From Halalkaliarchaeum sp036625675 (GTDB lineage Archaea; Halobacteriota; Halobacteria; Halobacteriales; Haloferacaceae): DNA of 6,002 nucleotides. The DNA lies in the NCBI GenBank assembly GCA_036625675.1, contig JAZKTH010000150.1, forward strand, positions 1-6,002, in the 5' to 3' direction. Below the pieces are notes generated by a model that made no database searches, was not told the DNA's origin, and worked only from the letters and a program-made list of their open reading frames with translations. Each line of letters begins with the position of its first letter. Position 1 is the stretch's first letter. This document shows, piece after piece, positions 1-5,109 of this stretch. The position numbers were made by a program, and so were the translations under genes.

Positions 1-1
1 C

Positions 2-265
2 TTCCTGGAGGGGAGCGAGGAGGTGACGTACACGGTCGTCGCCCACGAGGACGTCGACGTCTGGGAGAGCGTCGTCGCGACCGGAACGATCCGCCCCCTC
101 GGCGGGGAGACGATCGCGGACGGCTTCGTCCCGGTGTTCTTCGCCCGGGGAGAGGGCGGCGATCGCCGGTGGGTCGACATCGACGAGCAGGAGCGGAAGT
201 GGTACGAGATCCGGCTCACCGACGTCTCCGGACGCCACAGCGGACGCCCGTCGGGAGACGAGTAG
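2..265 (+). CDS. C-terminal part of an unrecognised haloarchaeal protein (start lies before the window)
   Basis: The frame is open from base 2 to a TAG at 263-265, giving 87 visible residues beginning FLEGSEEVTY. I do not recognise the family. The fragment is acidic and probably soluble, with alternating hydrophobic and charged residues that suggest beta strands (TYTVVAHEDVDVWESV, then GFVPVFFARG and RRWVDIDEQE, KWYEIRLTDV). It has no membrane segment, and the last residues are hydrophilic and probably disordered. A GTG at 23 could be read as a start, but the frame runs on upstream without a stop, so a start outside the window is more likely. Strong C/G third-position bias supports real coding. 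Only 148 bp separate it from the pilin gene, which has its own promoter, so the two are probably transcribed separately. Confidence 0.7.
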   Translation, partial: FLEGSEEVTYTVVAHEDVDVWESVVATGTIRPLGGETIADGFVPVFFARGEGGDRRWVDIDEQERKWYEIRLTDVSGRHSGRPSGDE

Positions 266-299
266 CCCGTTCTTGCCCGTGATAACCGGGGGCGCGAGG

Positions 300-305
300 T
301 TATAT
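300..305 (+). promoter_or_regulatory. Probable TATA box of the pilin gene
   Basis: TTATAT stands out as an AT-rich island in GC-rich DNA, about 110 bp before the pilin ATG. Archaeal initiation about 25 nt downstream would give a leader of roughly 80 nt. That fits the presence of a ribosome binding site: GGAG at 401-404, 9 nt before the ATG at 414. The assignment rests on sequence pattern only. Confidence 0.5.
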
Positions 306-413
306 GCGGGCCGAGGGAACGTTCGGGTAGCCACCGCGATCTCGGGGCGTGCCGCGCCGGCGAGGGCGTCGACGGGCGCCCCCGGAGGTCGAGGGGGGCA
401 GGAGACAACACAC

Positions 414-869
414 ATGCAACTGAACGCATTTCTGGAGGACAGGGAGGCAGTCTCGCCGGTCATCGGCGTGATCCTGATGGTCGCGATCACCGTCATTCTG
501 GCGGCCGTGATCGGCACGTTCGTGCTCGGCCTGGGCGATCAGATCGGGGACGCGGCGCCGAACGCGAACTGGGACGCGGAGTTCGACGGAACCGACACGG
601 TGACGTTCACGCACGGGGGCGGCGATCAGGTCGATCCCGACACGTTGCGGGTCACGGCCTCCGGTGATCCTGGAATTGCGACGGGTGCAACCGACCACGA
701 CGACCAAGGGAACGTGAACGCCAGCTCCGTAGATGACCCACTGACTGCTGGTAGCAGTATCACGGTCGAACTCGTTACATCCAGCGGTGATGAGGGAACA
801 GTCAGTCTGGTCTGGGAGTCCGGCGACCGATCGTCGATCATGCGATCGATCGACGTATCAGTCCCCTGA
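414..869 (+). CDS. Type IV pilin-like protein, PilA family (archaeal Pilin_N, formerly DUF1628)
   Basis: This 151-aa protein has the class III signal peptide of archaeal type IV pilins. A short charged N-terminus (MQLNAFLEDRE) is followed by AVSPVIGVILMVAITVILAA, the conserved haloarchaeal motif and hydrophobic H-domain (residues about 12-40). In this family the prepilin peptidase PibD cleaves just before the AVSP region, and the hydrophobic segment forms the pilus core or anchors the subunit in the membrane before assembly. The rest (about 42-151) is an acidic, Thr/Ser/Gly-rich beta-type head ending in an Ig-like stretch (VSLVWESGDRSSIMRSIDVSVP). The ATG at 414 was chosen over an upstream in-frame GTG at 273 because it places the signal peptide at the N-terminus and has GGAG 9 nt upstream. 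Codons after about base 660 are less GC-rich, as is common in variable pilin heads. Likely roles are surface adhesion or biofilm formation; no pil assembly genes are in view. Confidence 0.92.
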   Translation: MQLNAFLEDREAVSPVIGVILMVAITVILAAVIGTFVLGLGDQIGDAAPNANWDAEFDGTDTVTFTHGGGDQVDPDTLRVTASGDPGIATGATDHDDQGNVNASSVDDPLTAGSSITVELVTSSGDEGTVSLVWESGDRSSIMRSIDVSVP

Positions 870-873
870 TTAC

Positions 874-897
874 CGGGTACGACGTCCCGAATTTTTT
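874..897 (+). terminator. T-run terminator after the pilin gene
   Basis: A short CGGG/CCCG pair (874-877 and 886-889) is followed by six T residues at 892-897, starting 23 bp after the pilin stop codon. Archaeal termination depends mainly on the U-tract, so this is a reasonable pilin mRNA end. The stem itself is weak. Confidence 0.5.
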
Positions 898-1017
898 CCG
901 TCCACGGTGTGAGTTCAGCGACTACGAGTACAGTACTCCACGTCCCCGACGGCTGCAATTTCGGACGTGAGACGGGAACTGCAGGGTCGATCGGGTACGT
1001 CGGGCGATGTCCCCGCA

Positions 1018-1233
1018 TCACCCGTCCGTGCGGGAGTGATACCAGACGAAACCCAGCCCGTACGCGATCAGGAGCCATCCGACGGCGGCGGCGACTCCGA
1101 GGCCGGCCACCGGGGAGTCGAACTGTCGCCCGATCCCGGGGATCACGAGAAACACCAGGGGCACGGCGGCCAGGAGGGCGTCCGCCTGCGATCGGGTGGC
1201 GAGGGCGTCGGGAAGCCGATCGGACGGGTTCAT
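1018..1233 (-). CDS. Small two-helix membrane protein of unknown function
   Basis: This is a 71-aa protein with two hydrophobic segments: residues about 18-34 (ALLAAVPLVFLVIPGIG) and about 41-63 (VAGLGVAAAVGWLLIAYGL, then GFVWY). A short polar loop (RQFDSP) separates them, and the tail is short and hydrophilic (HSRTDG). The pattern indicates a hairpin in the cytoplasmic membrane with both ends on the same side. No catalytic motif is visible and I do not recognise a named family. Its ATG lies 7 bp after the stop of the ribbon-helix-helix gene on the same strand, with a weak GGGA just upstream, so the two are almost certainly co-transcribed. The family type resembles small conserved haloarchaeal membrane proteins, but no function can be given. 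Confidence 0.7.
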   Translation of the reverse strand: MNPSDRLPDALATRSQADALLAAVPLVFLVIPGIGRQFDSPVAGLGVAAAVGWLLIAYGLGFVWYHSRTDG

Positions 1234-1240
1234 TCCCGGC

Positions 1241-1447
1241 TCACTCCACGTATCCGAGATCCCGGAGTTTCTGGCCGATCCGGCGGGCCTCCGTCTCCGA
1301 GATCTCGTCGCTGGACTCCATCTCCCTGACCACCACGTGCTTCACGAACTCCTTGACCGACCCGAACGGTTCCTCCTCGATGTACTCCTCCACGTCCGCG
1401 ACGAACTCCTTGCGCAGCGAGATCGTCGTGTACTCGCTCATTGACAC
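1241..1447 (-). CDS. Ribbon-helix-helix (CopG/Arc-type) DNA-binding protein
   Basis: This 68-aa acidic protein begins with a short beta strand (EYTTISLRKEF), followed by a helix (VADVEEYIEEE), a GS turn and a second helix (VKEFVKHVVVREMES). That is the classic ribbon-helix-helix arrangement, in which dimers insert the paired strand into the DNA major groove. Residues 49-68 (ISETEARRIGQKLRDLGYVE) form a separate C-terminal helix that could bind a partner or effector. The GTG at 1447 is preferred to the ATG at 1441, because GGAGGG at 1461-1456 sits 8 nt before the GTG but 14 nt before the ATG. It heads a two-gene unit with a membrane protein, not a recognisable toxin. It may be a repressor of its own operon; an antitoxin role is possible but unsupported. 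Confidence 0.82.
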   Translation of the reverse strand: MSMSEYTTISLRKEFVADVEEYIEEEPFGSVKEFVKHVVVREMESSDEISETEARRIGQKLRDLGYVE

Positions 1448-1455
1448 ACCAGTGT

Positions 1456-1490
1456 CCCTCCGGGATTGTAAAATTTAATTAGATATAATT
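1456..1490 (-). promoter_or_regulatory. Promoter and ribosome binding site of the ribbon-helix-helix operon
   Basis: This stretch is unusually AT-rich for the window and contains two TATA candidates on the minus strand: TTATATC near 1488-1482 and TTAAATTTTA near 1477-1468. The strong Shine-Dalgarno GGAGGG (1461-1456) follows. The first box would give a short leader that includes the Shine-Dalgarno. The second would make the mRNA nearly leaderless at the GTG. The sequence does not decide between them. Confidence 0.5.
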
Positions 1491-1667
1491 ACGAGAAGGT
1501 TCCGCGCAAAACCGCGGCCGGCGGCCGGAGAGCTCCCGCCGTCAGCAATCGAGCAGCGGTTCGGGAGCGAGCCGATCGACAGGCCGTCGAAGTCGGCGGC
1601 GAAGCCCGACACCGAGTCGACGTCGTGGTGCTCGACCATCGCGACGGTCATCGCGTCGGTGAAACTG

Positions 1668-1750
1668 ATACTGCCTGTTGGAGACGATTACCGTGTCGAC
1701 CGTCACGCCCTCGGGCGGTCGACACGGTGACTTCCGACAACAAACAGTAT
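1668..1750. mobile_element. MITE-like 83-bp palindromic element inserted in the vapC remnant
   Basis: The element starts ATACTG and ends CAGTAT. Its two 35-bp arms (1668-1702 and 1716-1750) are inverted repeats matching at 26 of 35 positions. They include a perfect inner 13-bp stem (ACCGTGTCGACCG at 1690-1702 with its complement at 1716-1728) around a 13-bp loop (1703-1715). It codes for nothing. With one flanking base it accounts exactly for the 84 bp that split the PIN-domain reading frame. No convincing target-site duplication is visible (at most one base), so the mobilising transposase family cannot be assigned. I do not know of a named element with these ends. An alternative is a hairpin formed by local rearrangement, but the matching termini favour a small non-autonomous transposable element. 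Confidence 0.6.
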
Positions 1751-1782
1751 AAGTCCGAGGTCGTCGTACCGTTCGAAGACGG

Positions 1783-1807
1783 CGACGGCGTCCAGAATCC
1801 GTTCGAG
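1783..1807 (+). repeat. 25-bp exact direct repeat, copy 1 (copy 2 at 3541-3565)
   Basis: CGACGGCGTCCAGAATCCGT followed by TCGAG is identical at 1783-1807 and 3541-3565, with flanks that differ at once on both sides. On the minus strand both copies read LERILDAV in the frame open at each place. Here the repeat lies inside the vapC remnant. The second copy may be a scrap of a related gene or a recombination footprint. Confidence 0.7.
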
Positions 1808-1895
1808 CTCGTCCGTCCCGATCGTCACGCGAGGTGGTCGTCTCGGCGGGGTGAATTCATACCTAACGATGCGTGTATCGTCGGTGTTGAAAAGT

Positions 1896-2306
1896 CTAGA
1901 AGGTCGTCCAGTCGACGACGGAGACGTCGTCCATCCGTTCGAAGTGCGCCGTGTTCGTGGTGAGGACCGGCAGCTGTTCGGTTCGTGCAGTCGCGCCGAC
2001 GTACACGTCGTGAAGGTCGTGGAGCGGTTCCCCACGCCGCCGGAGCGAGTGGATCAGATCGGCCGCGGCCGTCGCGACGGGGCGGGAGATCTCGAGGATC
2101 TCGAACCGGGCGAGCAACCGATCGAGGTCCTCGAGCGCGGCCTGCCGGGCCGGGTCGCCCCCGTAGCGTTTGTTCACACCGAGGCGGAGTTCGGTCACCG
2201 TGACCGCACTGATCGCGTGGCGCCCCTCGTCGTCGAGTCGTGCCACTCGGTCGTCGACCCCGCCGCGGTCAATATCTACGAGCACCGACGTGTCACAGAG
2301 TTTCAT
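1896..2306 (-). CDS. vapC: VapC-type PIN-domain ribonuclease toxin
   Basis: This 136-aa protein has the length and motif order of VapC toxins, which are Mg2+-dependent endoribonucleases cutting tRNA, rRNA or mRNA when released from VapB. Candidate active-site residues are D5 in MKLCDTSVLVDI, E39 in AVTVTELRLG, D100 in DLHDVYVGATAR (matching the usual ND-x-x-IAATA), and N118 in LTTNTAHFERM (matching the T-x-N-x-x-HF motif). The ATG lies inside the end of the antitoxin gene (14-nt overlap 2293-2306), the usual translational coupling of vapBC pairs, which also fixes the start. The Mg-binding acidic residues and the surrounding hydrophobic core all appear intact, so the toxin is probably functional. 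The specific RNA target cannot be told from sequence. A T-rich tract on the minus strand just past the stop (TTTT near 1892-1889) may end transcription. Confidence 0.9.
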   Translation of the reverse strand: MKLCDTSVLVDIDRGGVDDRVARLDDEGRHAISAVTVTELRLGVNKRYGGDPARQAALEDLDRLLARFEILEISRPVATAAADLIHSLRRRGEPLHDLHDVYVGATARTEQLPVLTTNTAHFERMDDVSVVDWTTF

Positions 2307-2541
2307 CGTCGAGGTTCGACAGCGTGCCCCGGCTCAACGCTTCGATATCCTCCTTCACCTCGTCGTGAGTCTCGGGATCGAGAACGCCGGCGCCCGTGAC
2401 GTCGGCGAGTCGACGGCGCTCCTCGAGATACTCCCGAATGACGTCGCTGAAGCTTCGATCGCCCTTCTCCCGCTCGAGTTCGCGGTAGACGTCGTCCGCG
2501 ATCGCGATGTTCTTGCTCACGTGTTGCGTGTGGGTACCCAT
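2293..2541 (-). CDS. vapB: VapB-type antitoxin (COG1753 / VapB_antitox family)
   Basis: This 82-aa acidic protein is the partner of the following vapC. Residues about 8-42 (VSKNIAIADDVYRELEREKG followed by DRSFSDVIREYLEE) match the archaeal VapB pattern: a short strand, then helices with the FSDVI signature, forming an N-terminal DNA-binding domain. The C-terminal part (VLDPETHDEVKEDIEALSRG and beyond) is acidic and would wrap the toxin active site. VapB proteins neutralise VapC by binding it, and the complex represses the operon. The ATG at 2541 follows GTACCC on the plus strand. The frame stays open far upstream, but that extension is proline/arginine-rich and not VapB-like, so it was excluded. 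There is no strong Shine-Dalgarno, and only a weak ATTTCC box near 2572-2567 fits a leaderless promoter. Confidence 0.9.
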   Translation of the reverse strand: MGTHTQHVSKNIAIADDVYRELEREKGDRSFSDVIREYLEERRRLADVTGAGVLDPETHDEVKEDIEALSRGTLSNLDDETL

Positions 2542-2584
2542 ACGCAAAAGACTTTCCTGTGGCCTGGAAATCGTCCTCGAGGAC

Positions 2585-2618
2585 GGAGAGAGACGAGGAG
2601 AGACAAGGAGAGAGACGA
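2585..2618 (+). repeat. Short GA-rich tandem repeat upstream of vapB
   Basis: Three near-identical units in tandem: GGAGAGAGACGA (2585-2596), GGAGAGACAA (2597-2606) and GGAGAGAGACGA (2607-2618). They form a polypurine tract in the 199-bp gap between vapB and the next gene. The tract is probably slippage-prone simple sequence. Its position 44-77 bp before the vapB start would also suit an operator, but nothing further supports that. Confidence 0.6.
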
Positions 2619-2740
2619 CTTCGAACGGGAGGTGCGTCGACGGGTACGACTGTGGAGCTCCCCACGGTCGGCCCCCTCCTCGGCCGCGTGGCCGTCGAAA
2701 AAGTAGTTGACGGGCCATTCCGTTCGACCAAAATTCACAA

Positions 2741-3055
2741 TCACGCCCAGTCGTGGTCCCCGATCCCCTCGTAGTGCTTGAGGCGACTGTCGATTTCCCA
2801 GGCCTCCCAACCACAATCGTAGTAAAGGACATCGGCAAGTTCGTCGAAGTTGCTCTGATCGAGTTCGATGCCGCGATTCCCGCGATAGGTGATGTATGCT
2901 TCGCTGCGGAGGTCGGCATAGACCTCACGCGCAGTGGGGTAGTCGCCGGCGATCGCTGAGAGTTCGAGGAGAGCGTCCTCCGTGATCGGCGTGCCCCACC
3001 GGTGTTTCGCGATCATCGTCGCCAAGAGAGCACATTTCACCGACGGCTTCTCCAT
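2741..3055 (-). CDS. Small conserved-type haloarchaeal protein of unknown function
   Basis: This 104-aa acidic soluble protein begins MEKPSVKCALLATMIAKHRW. I do not recognise the family. The first 60 residues look helical (ALLATMIAKHRW, then TEDALLELSAIAG and TAREVYADLRSEAYITYRG), which would suit a small winged-helix-like or all-alpha domain. The C-terminus is rich in aromatic and acidic residues (VLYYDCGWEAWEIDSRLKHY). The ATG at 3055 was chosen over in-frame starts farther upstream because a TATA-like TTTAT (3084-3080) sits 25-29 nt before it, as expected for a leaderless transcript. The longer forms would also run through that promoter. It is divergent from the winged-helix gene at 3148 and separated from it by 92 bp, so the two may be co-regulated. 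A T5 run on the minus strand at 2702-2698 could terminate it. Confidence 0.68.
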   Translation of the reverse strand: MEKPSVKCALLATMIAKHRWGTPITEDALLELSAIAGDYPTAREVYADLRSEAYITYRGNRGIELDQSNFDELADVLYYDCGWEAWEIDSRLKHYEGIGDHDWA

Positions 3056-3078
3056 GGCGGGAGATGAAGCCACCCCCA

Positions 3079-3086
3079 CATAAATC
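3079..3086 (-). promoter_or_regulatory. TATA-like box for the 2741-3055 gene
   Basis: GATTTATG on the minus strand lies about 25-29 nt upstream of the ATG at 3055. That spacing is right for a TATA box driving a leaderless haloarchaeal mRNA. Confidence 0.5.
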
Positions 3087-3110
3087 ATGTTAATAGAGAG
3101 TAACGGTAGT

Positions 3111-3123
3111 GGAAACACTTATG
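3111..3123 (+). promoter_or_regulatory. BRE/TATA-like promoter for the winged-helix gene
   Basis: GGAAACACTTATG has the form of haloarchaeal promoters: an A-rich B-recognition element followed by a CTTATG box. It lies about 27 nt before the ATG at 3148. It therefore supports leaderless initiation at 3148 over the in-frame starts at 3109, 3121 and 3136, which overlap the promoter or fall before the expected transcription start. Confidence 0.5.
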
Positions 3124-3147
3124 CACACGTGGACGATGTATCGCTGT

Positions 3148-3489
3148 ATGAGCAGTATAGAGCACGCGGCCGACCGGGGACGGAAGAAGGAACTCCGGAA
3201 AGAGCACCCGAGCGGGTGGCTCTACCTCACGCAGCACGACGCGATTCCGATCCTCGTCGACGCGTTGCTCGATCTCCCGCCGAACCGTGAGTTCAACAAA
3301 ACCGAATTCGCAGCACACGCCGGGGTCACACGCCAGACCGTCGGCAACTACACGGACCTCCTTCTCGAGGTCGAACTCATCGAGGAGGTCCCGAACACGT
3401 CTCCCCGTCGGTACCGGGTCGCAGATAGCGACGTCGTTCGGGAACTCTTCGAACTGAACAGCGCGCTCAACGACGCTGGCGGCGAATAG
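3148..3489 (+). CDS. Winged helix-turn-helix DNA-binding protein
   Basis: This 113-aa protein starts MSSIEHAADRGRKKELRKEH. Its centre is a winged-helix fold: a helix with AIPILVDALLDLPPNREF, then KTEFAAHAGVTRQTVGNYTD as helix-turn-helix (the TRQTVGNY stretch is the likely recognition helix, residues about 65-72), then LLLEVELIEEVPNTSPRRYR as final helix and wing. The C-terminal helix (SDVVRELFELNSALNDAG) could mediate dimer formation. This arrangement is common in small haloarchaeal regulators, often on plasmids and islands. The start was set by promoter spacing. Divergent transcription from the 2741-3055 gene suggests it regulates itself and that neighbour by binding the 92-bp gap; this is inference. 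The DNA target and ligand are unknown. Confidence 0.8.
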   Translation: MSSIEHAADRGRKKELRKEHPSGWLYLTQHDAIPILVDALLDLPPNREFNKTEFAAHAGVTRQTVGNYTDLLLEVELIEEVPNTSPRRYRVADSDVVRELFELNSALNDAGGE

Positions 3490-3766
3490 CTACGTCGAGC
3501 GCCAGGTCTCGAACCAGCCGAAAGCCGGCTTCGATGGTGTCGACGGCGTCCAGAATCCGTTCGAGACCCATTCCGAGTACCCTCCGTCGGGCGAGCCTCG
3601 GCAATACAGGGTCCCGACAGAGAGCGCCCATTTCGTGTGCTTTCGCGACGGTGCAGTGACGAAAACGAGCGGAGAGACAGGTATCGATGGCGTTCCTGTC
3701 GACAGCAGGGAGCATACGAAGCTACCGAACGGCTCGCGGTGGCAGGTCACGTTCTGAAGAGAGACC
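3490..3766. other. Gene-poor gap with a 25-bp repeat and a doubtful minus-strand frame
   Basis: No convincing gene fills this 277-bp gap. A minus-strand frame from an ATG at 3715 to a stop at 3467 encodes 82 residues, including EMGALCRDPVLPRLARRRVL and GLERILDAVDTIEAGFRLV, with moderate third-position GC bias. It has no promoter, overlaps the end of the winged-helix gene and matches no family I know, so it may be a decayed gene scrap. It carries copy 2 of the 25-bp repeat shared with the vapC remnant, in the same LERILDAV reading. Confidence 0.4.
3541..3565 (+). repeat. 25-bp exact direct repeat, copy 2 (copy 1 at 1783-1807)
   Basis: Identical over 25 bases to 1783-1807, 1758 bp away, with no match immediately outside. 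On the minus strand it reads LERILDAV followed here by DTIEAGF, and at copy 1 by AVFERYD. The shared reading frame suggests descent from the same gene family or a past recombination. Confidence 0.7.
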
Positions 3767-3786
3767 CACACCTCGTACCGAGTGTA
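3767..3786 (-). repeat. Origin-recognition-box-like dyad, copy 3, next to the cdc6 remnant
   Basis: Read on the minus strand this is TACACTCGGTACGAGGTGTG, identical over 20 bases to 5463-5482. It shares the 18-base core with 5844-5861. The core is an imperfect dyad (CACTCG and CGAGGTG around GTA) followed on the minus strand by GGGT. It directly abuts the stop codon of the cdc6 remnant (3789-3787). Archaeal origin recognition boxes have this dyad-plus-G-string form and usually lie beside an orc1/cdc6 gene. The core does not match the best-known haloarchaeal oriC1 box (TTCCA-x-TGGAA type), so the assignment is by architecture and position. Confidence 0.5.
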
Positions 3787-4596
3787 CTACTGGCGGTCGA
3801 GGGCTTCGACGACGACCTCGGGGGACCGAAGCAACCGGTGGACACGATAGCTGCCTTCCCCATGACCACCGCCAGTGTGTTCGCTTTCGGTAATGCCCAA
3901 AAACGCCTGTTCCTTGAGGAGACGCTGCACCCGATCGTAGCTCAACGGAGACGTGTTCGTCTGACTGACGACGTTCTCGTAGGCGTCGTACACCTCCGCA
4001 GTGCGGAATCGGGTCCTGTCGGTCTTTTCGGTGAGTAACGCGAGCGCGCGAAGGAGGTGTTTCACGTGGGGCGTCTGCCCGCCGACGAGTCGCTGAAAGC
4101 GGTTGATCTCTGCCTTTCGGATGGCGGCGTCGACGTGCGCCTCGGTGACGGCAGTCGCGTGTTCCGTTTCAGCGAGGCGGCCAGCCTCGTACAGCACGTC
4201 GATGGCCTTGCGTGCGTCCCCGTGTTCGCGAGCAGCGAGCGCTGCGGTCTTCGAGATGACGCCGTCCTCGAGAACCCCCTCGACGAAGGCGTCCCGGCGG
4301 TGATCGAGGATCGCCCGGAGCTGCGTGGCGTCGTAGGGATCGAAGACGAGTTCGTTGTCCTGCAGGGACGAGTCCACCCGTTCGTCGAGTCGATCGCGGT
4401 ATTCGATCTTGTTGCTGATGCAGATCACGCCGATCAGCGTGTCGGATTTACCGCTTTCGCGGGCGCGAGAGAGGCTCCGCAACAGGGCGTCGCTTCCGTC
4501 GTCTGTCTCGCCATGGCTCATCGCCGACTCCACGGATTCGACCGCTCCTCGCGGACGGTTCGGACGCGACTGAGCGGGCTTGCTGATCGGGATCAC
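3787..4596 (-). pseudogene. cdc6: N-terminally truncated Orc1/Cdc6 replication initiator
   Basis: Orc1/Cdc6 proteins are about 400-residue AAA+ ATPases that bind origin boxes and load the MCM helicase. This frame gives at most 269 residues from a GTG at 4596. Recognisable homology starts only at ETDDGSDALLRSLSRARESG (about 30-49), just after where Walker B should be. Sensor 1 follows (IGVICISNK, 55-63), then the LDERVDSSL arginine region (70-78), sensor 2 GDARKAID (126-133), and a complete C-terminal winged-helix domain (about 176-269, ending GSYRVHRLLRSPEVVVEALD). Walker A (GKTG-type) and Walker B (LDEID) are absent. Upstream sequence to about 4660 is open in frame but reads as a Pro/Ser/Arg-rich non-homologous stretch. 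The product, if made, could still bind DNA but not ATP. An ATG at 4521 is another possible start. The decay, together with abutting repeat 3767-3786, points to a former replication origin. Confidence 0.85.
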
Positions 4597-4655
4597 GGAA
4601 GGCGTCGAATCGGAACGGGACGCGATACGTTCGACAGTGTGGTTCGGTTCAGTAA

Positions 4656-5109
4656 TTATCCGGGCTTATCGGTCTCTCGCGACGGATTCACCGCATCGAG
4701 ACCCGAGTTCTCGGCGACAGTCACGAGTTTTCGATCTGCACAGACGAACCTGAGATCGATGTCGCCAGCGGACTCCAGGGCCGCCGCCAGTTGCAACGCG
4801 TCTAGCGTGCGAAGGTCGTCCTGGAGCACGAGGTCGAACGCTACTTCGAACGTCGGCGCCTCGATGGGAACAATCGAATATCGGTCGGTCGCATCCTCGA
4901 AAAACGCCACGAGCAATCCGTCACGTTCTCTCGCGGTGATCTCGTCGCGATTGTATTTCCGTCGGAACGCAGAGGTCATTTCGATCACTGTGAGGGAGGT
5001 GATCACGATCGGCTCGTCGTCCGCTTCGATCAGCTCGTCGACGACATCGGTGCCATCCTCTTCAGCATACCGCTTGACGAGTGCAGACGTATCGAAAAAC
5101 AGCGTTCAC
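4656..5109 (-). pseudogene. vapC: VapC-type PIN toxin with a frameshift right after its start codon
   Basis: The frame from 5105 to the stop at 4656 encodes a complete PIN domain. Catalytic-type residues are D in LFFDTSALVKRYAEEDG (5093-5091), E in TSLTVIEMTSAF, D in DLRTLDALQLAAALES, and D/N in the FVCADRKLVTVAENSGL stretch. In-frame, however, only ACG and CTG lie between the antitoxin TGA (5108-5106) and the first Asp, and the first in-frame GTG (5006) would lose that Asp. An out-of-frame GTG at 5109-5107 overlaps the antitoxin stop as GTGA, the usual coupling. Removing one T from the T5 run at 5099-5095 gives MNAVFDTSALVKRY, an ideal VapC N-terminus. So a one-base expansion has probably disabled the toxin, unless the ribosome slips on the T run, CTG 5102 starts translation, or the base is a sequencing error. 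Everything else looks intact. Confidence 0.75.

Larger units (their letters stand above)
1545..1825 (-). pseudogene. Remnant of a VapC-type PIN-domain toxin gene, interrupted by a palindromic insertion
   Basis: Two minus-strand pieces in the same frame read as the C-terminal half of a haloarchaeal PIN ribonuclease. The upstream piece, just above 1751, ends TDELERILDAVAVFERYDDL then GL. The downstream piece, 1666 to about 1556, starts SFTDAMTVAMVEHHDVDSV and continues to an SGFAADFDGL-like stretch. In the family, the S-x-T-D-A motif carries a metal-binding Asp, and the H/N-x-VDSVLSFD-DFDG stretch closes the active site. Between the pieces lie 84 bp with in-frame stops at 1705-1703 and 1690-1688, containing an 83-bp palindromic element. 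Joining the pieces gives YDDLGLSFTDAM, a normal PIN sequence. The N-terminal half with the first catalytic Asp and Glu is not found upstream, where the intact vapC begins, so the gene is dead on two counts. The homology is from memory of the family pattern. Confidence 0.65.

Noticed and set aside
273..413. N-terminal extension of the pilin gene from GTG 273
   Set aside because: It would bury the class III signal peptide 47 residues in and would be translated across the TATA box. The ATG at 414 has its own GGAG.
909..1478. Plus-strand open frame of 189 codons
   Set aside because: It is antisense to the ribbon-helix-helix and membrane-protein genes and is rich in Arg/Gly/Ser with no fold-like pattern.
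1505..1530. GC-rich palindrome (CCGCGGCCGGCGGCCGG) considered as a terminator or small RNA
   Set aside because: It has no T-run after it on either strand and lies in the decayed tail of the vapC remnant. CCGG/GGCC palindromes are frequent in DNA of this base composition.
1851..2399. Plus-strand open frame of 182 codons
   Set aside because: It is antisense to vapC, which has all its active-site motifs and couples to vapB.
2542..2928. Upstream in-frame extension of vapB
   Set aside because: The extra residues are Pro/Arg-rich and overlap the neighbouring gene. The VapB fold begins right after the ATG at 2541.
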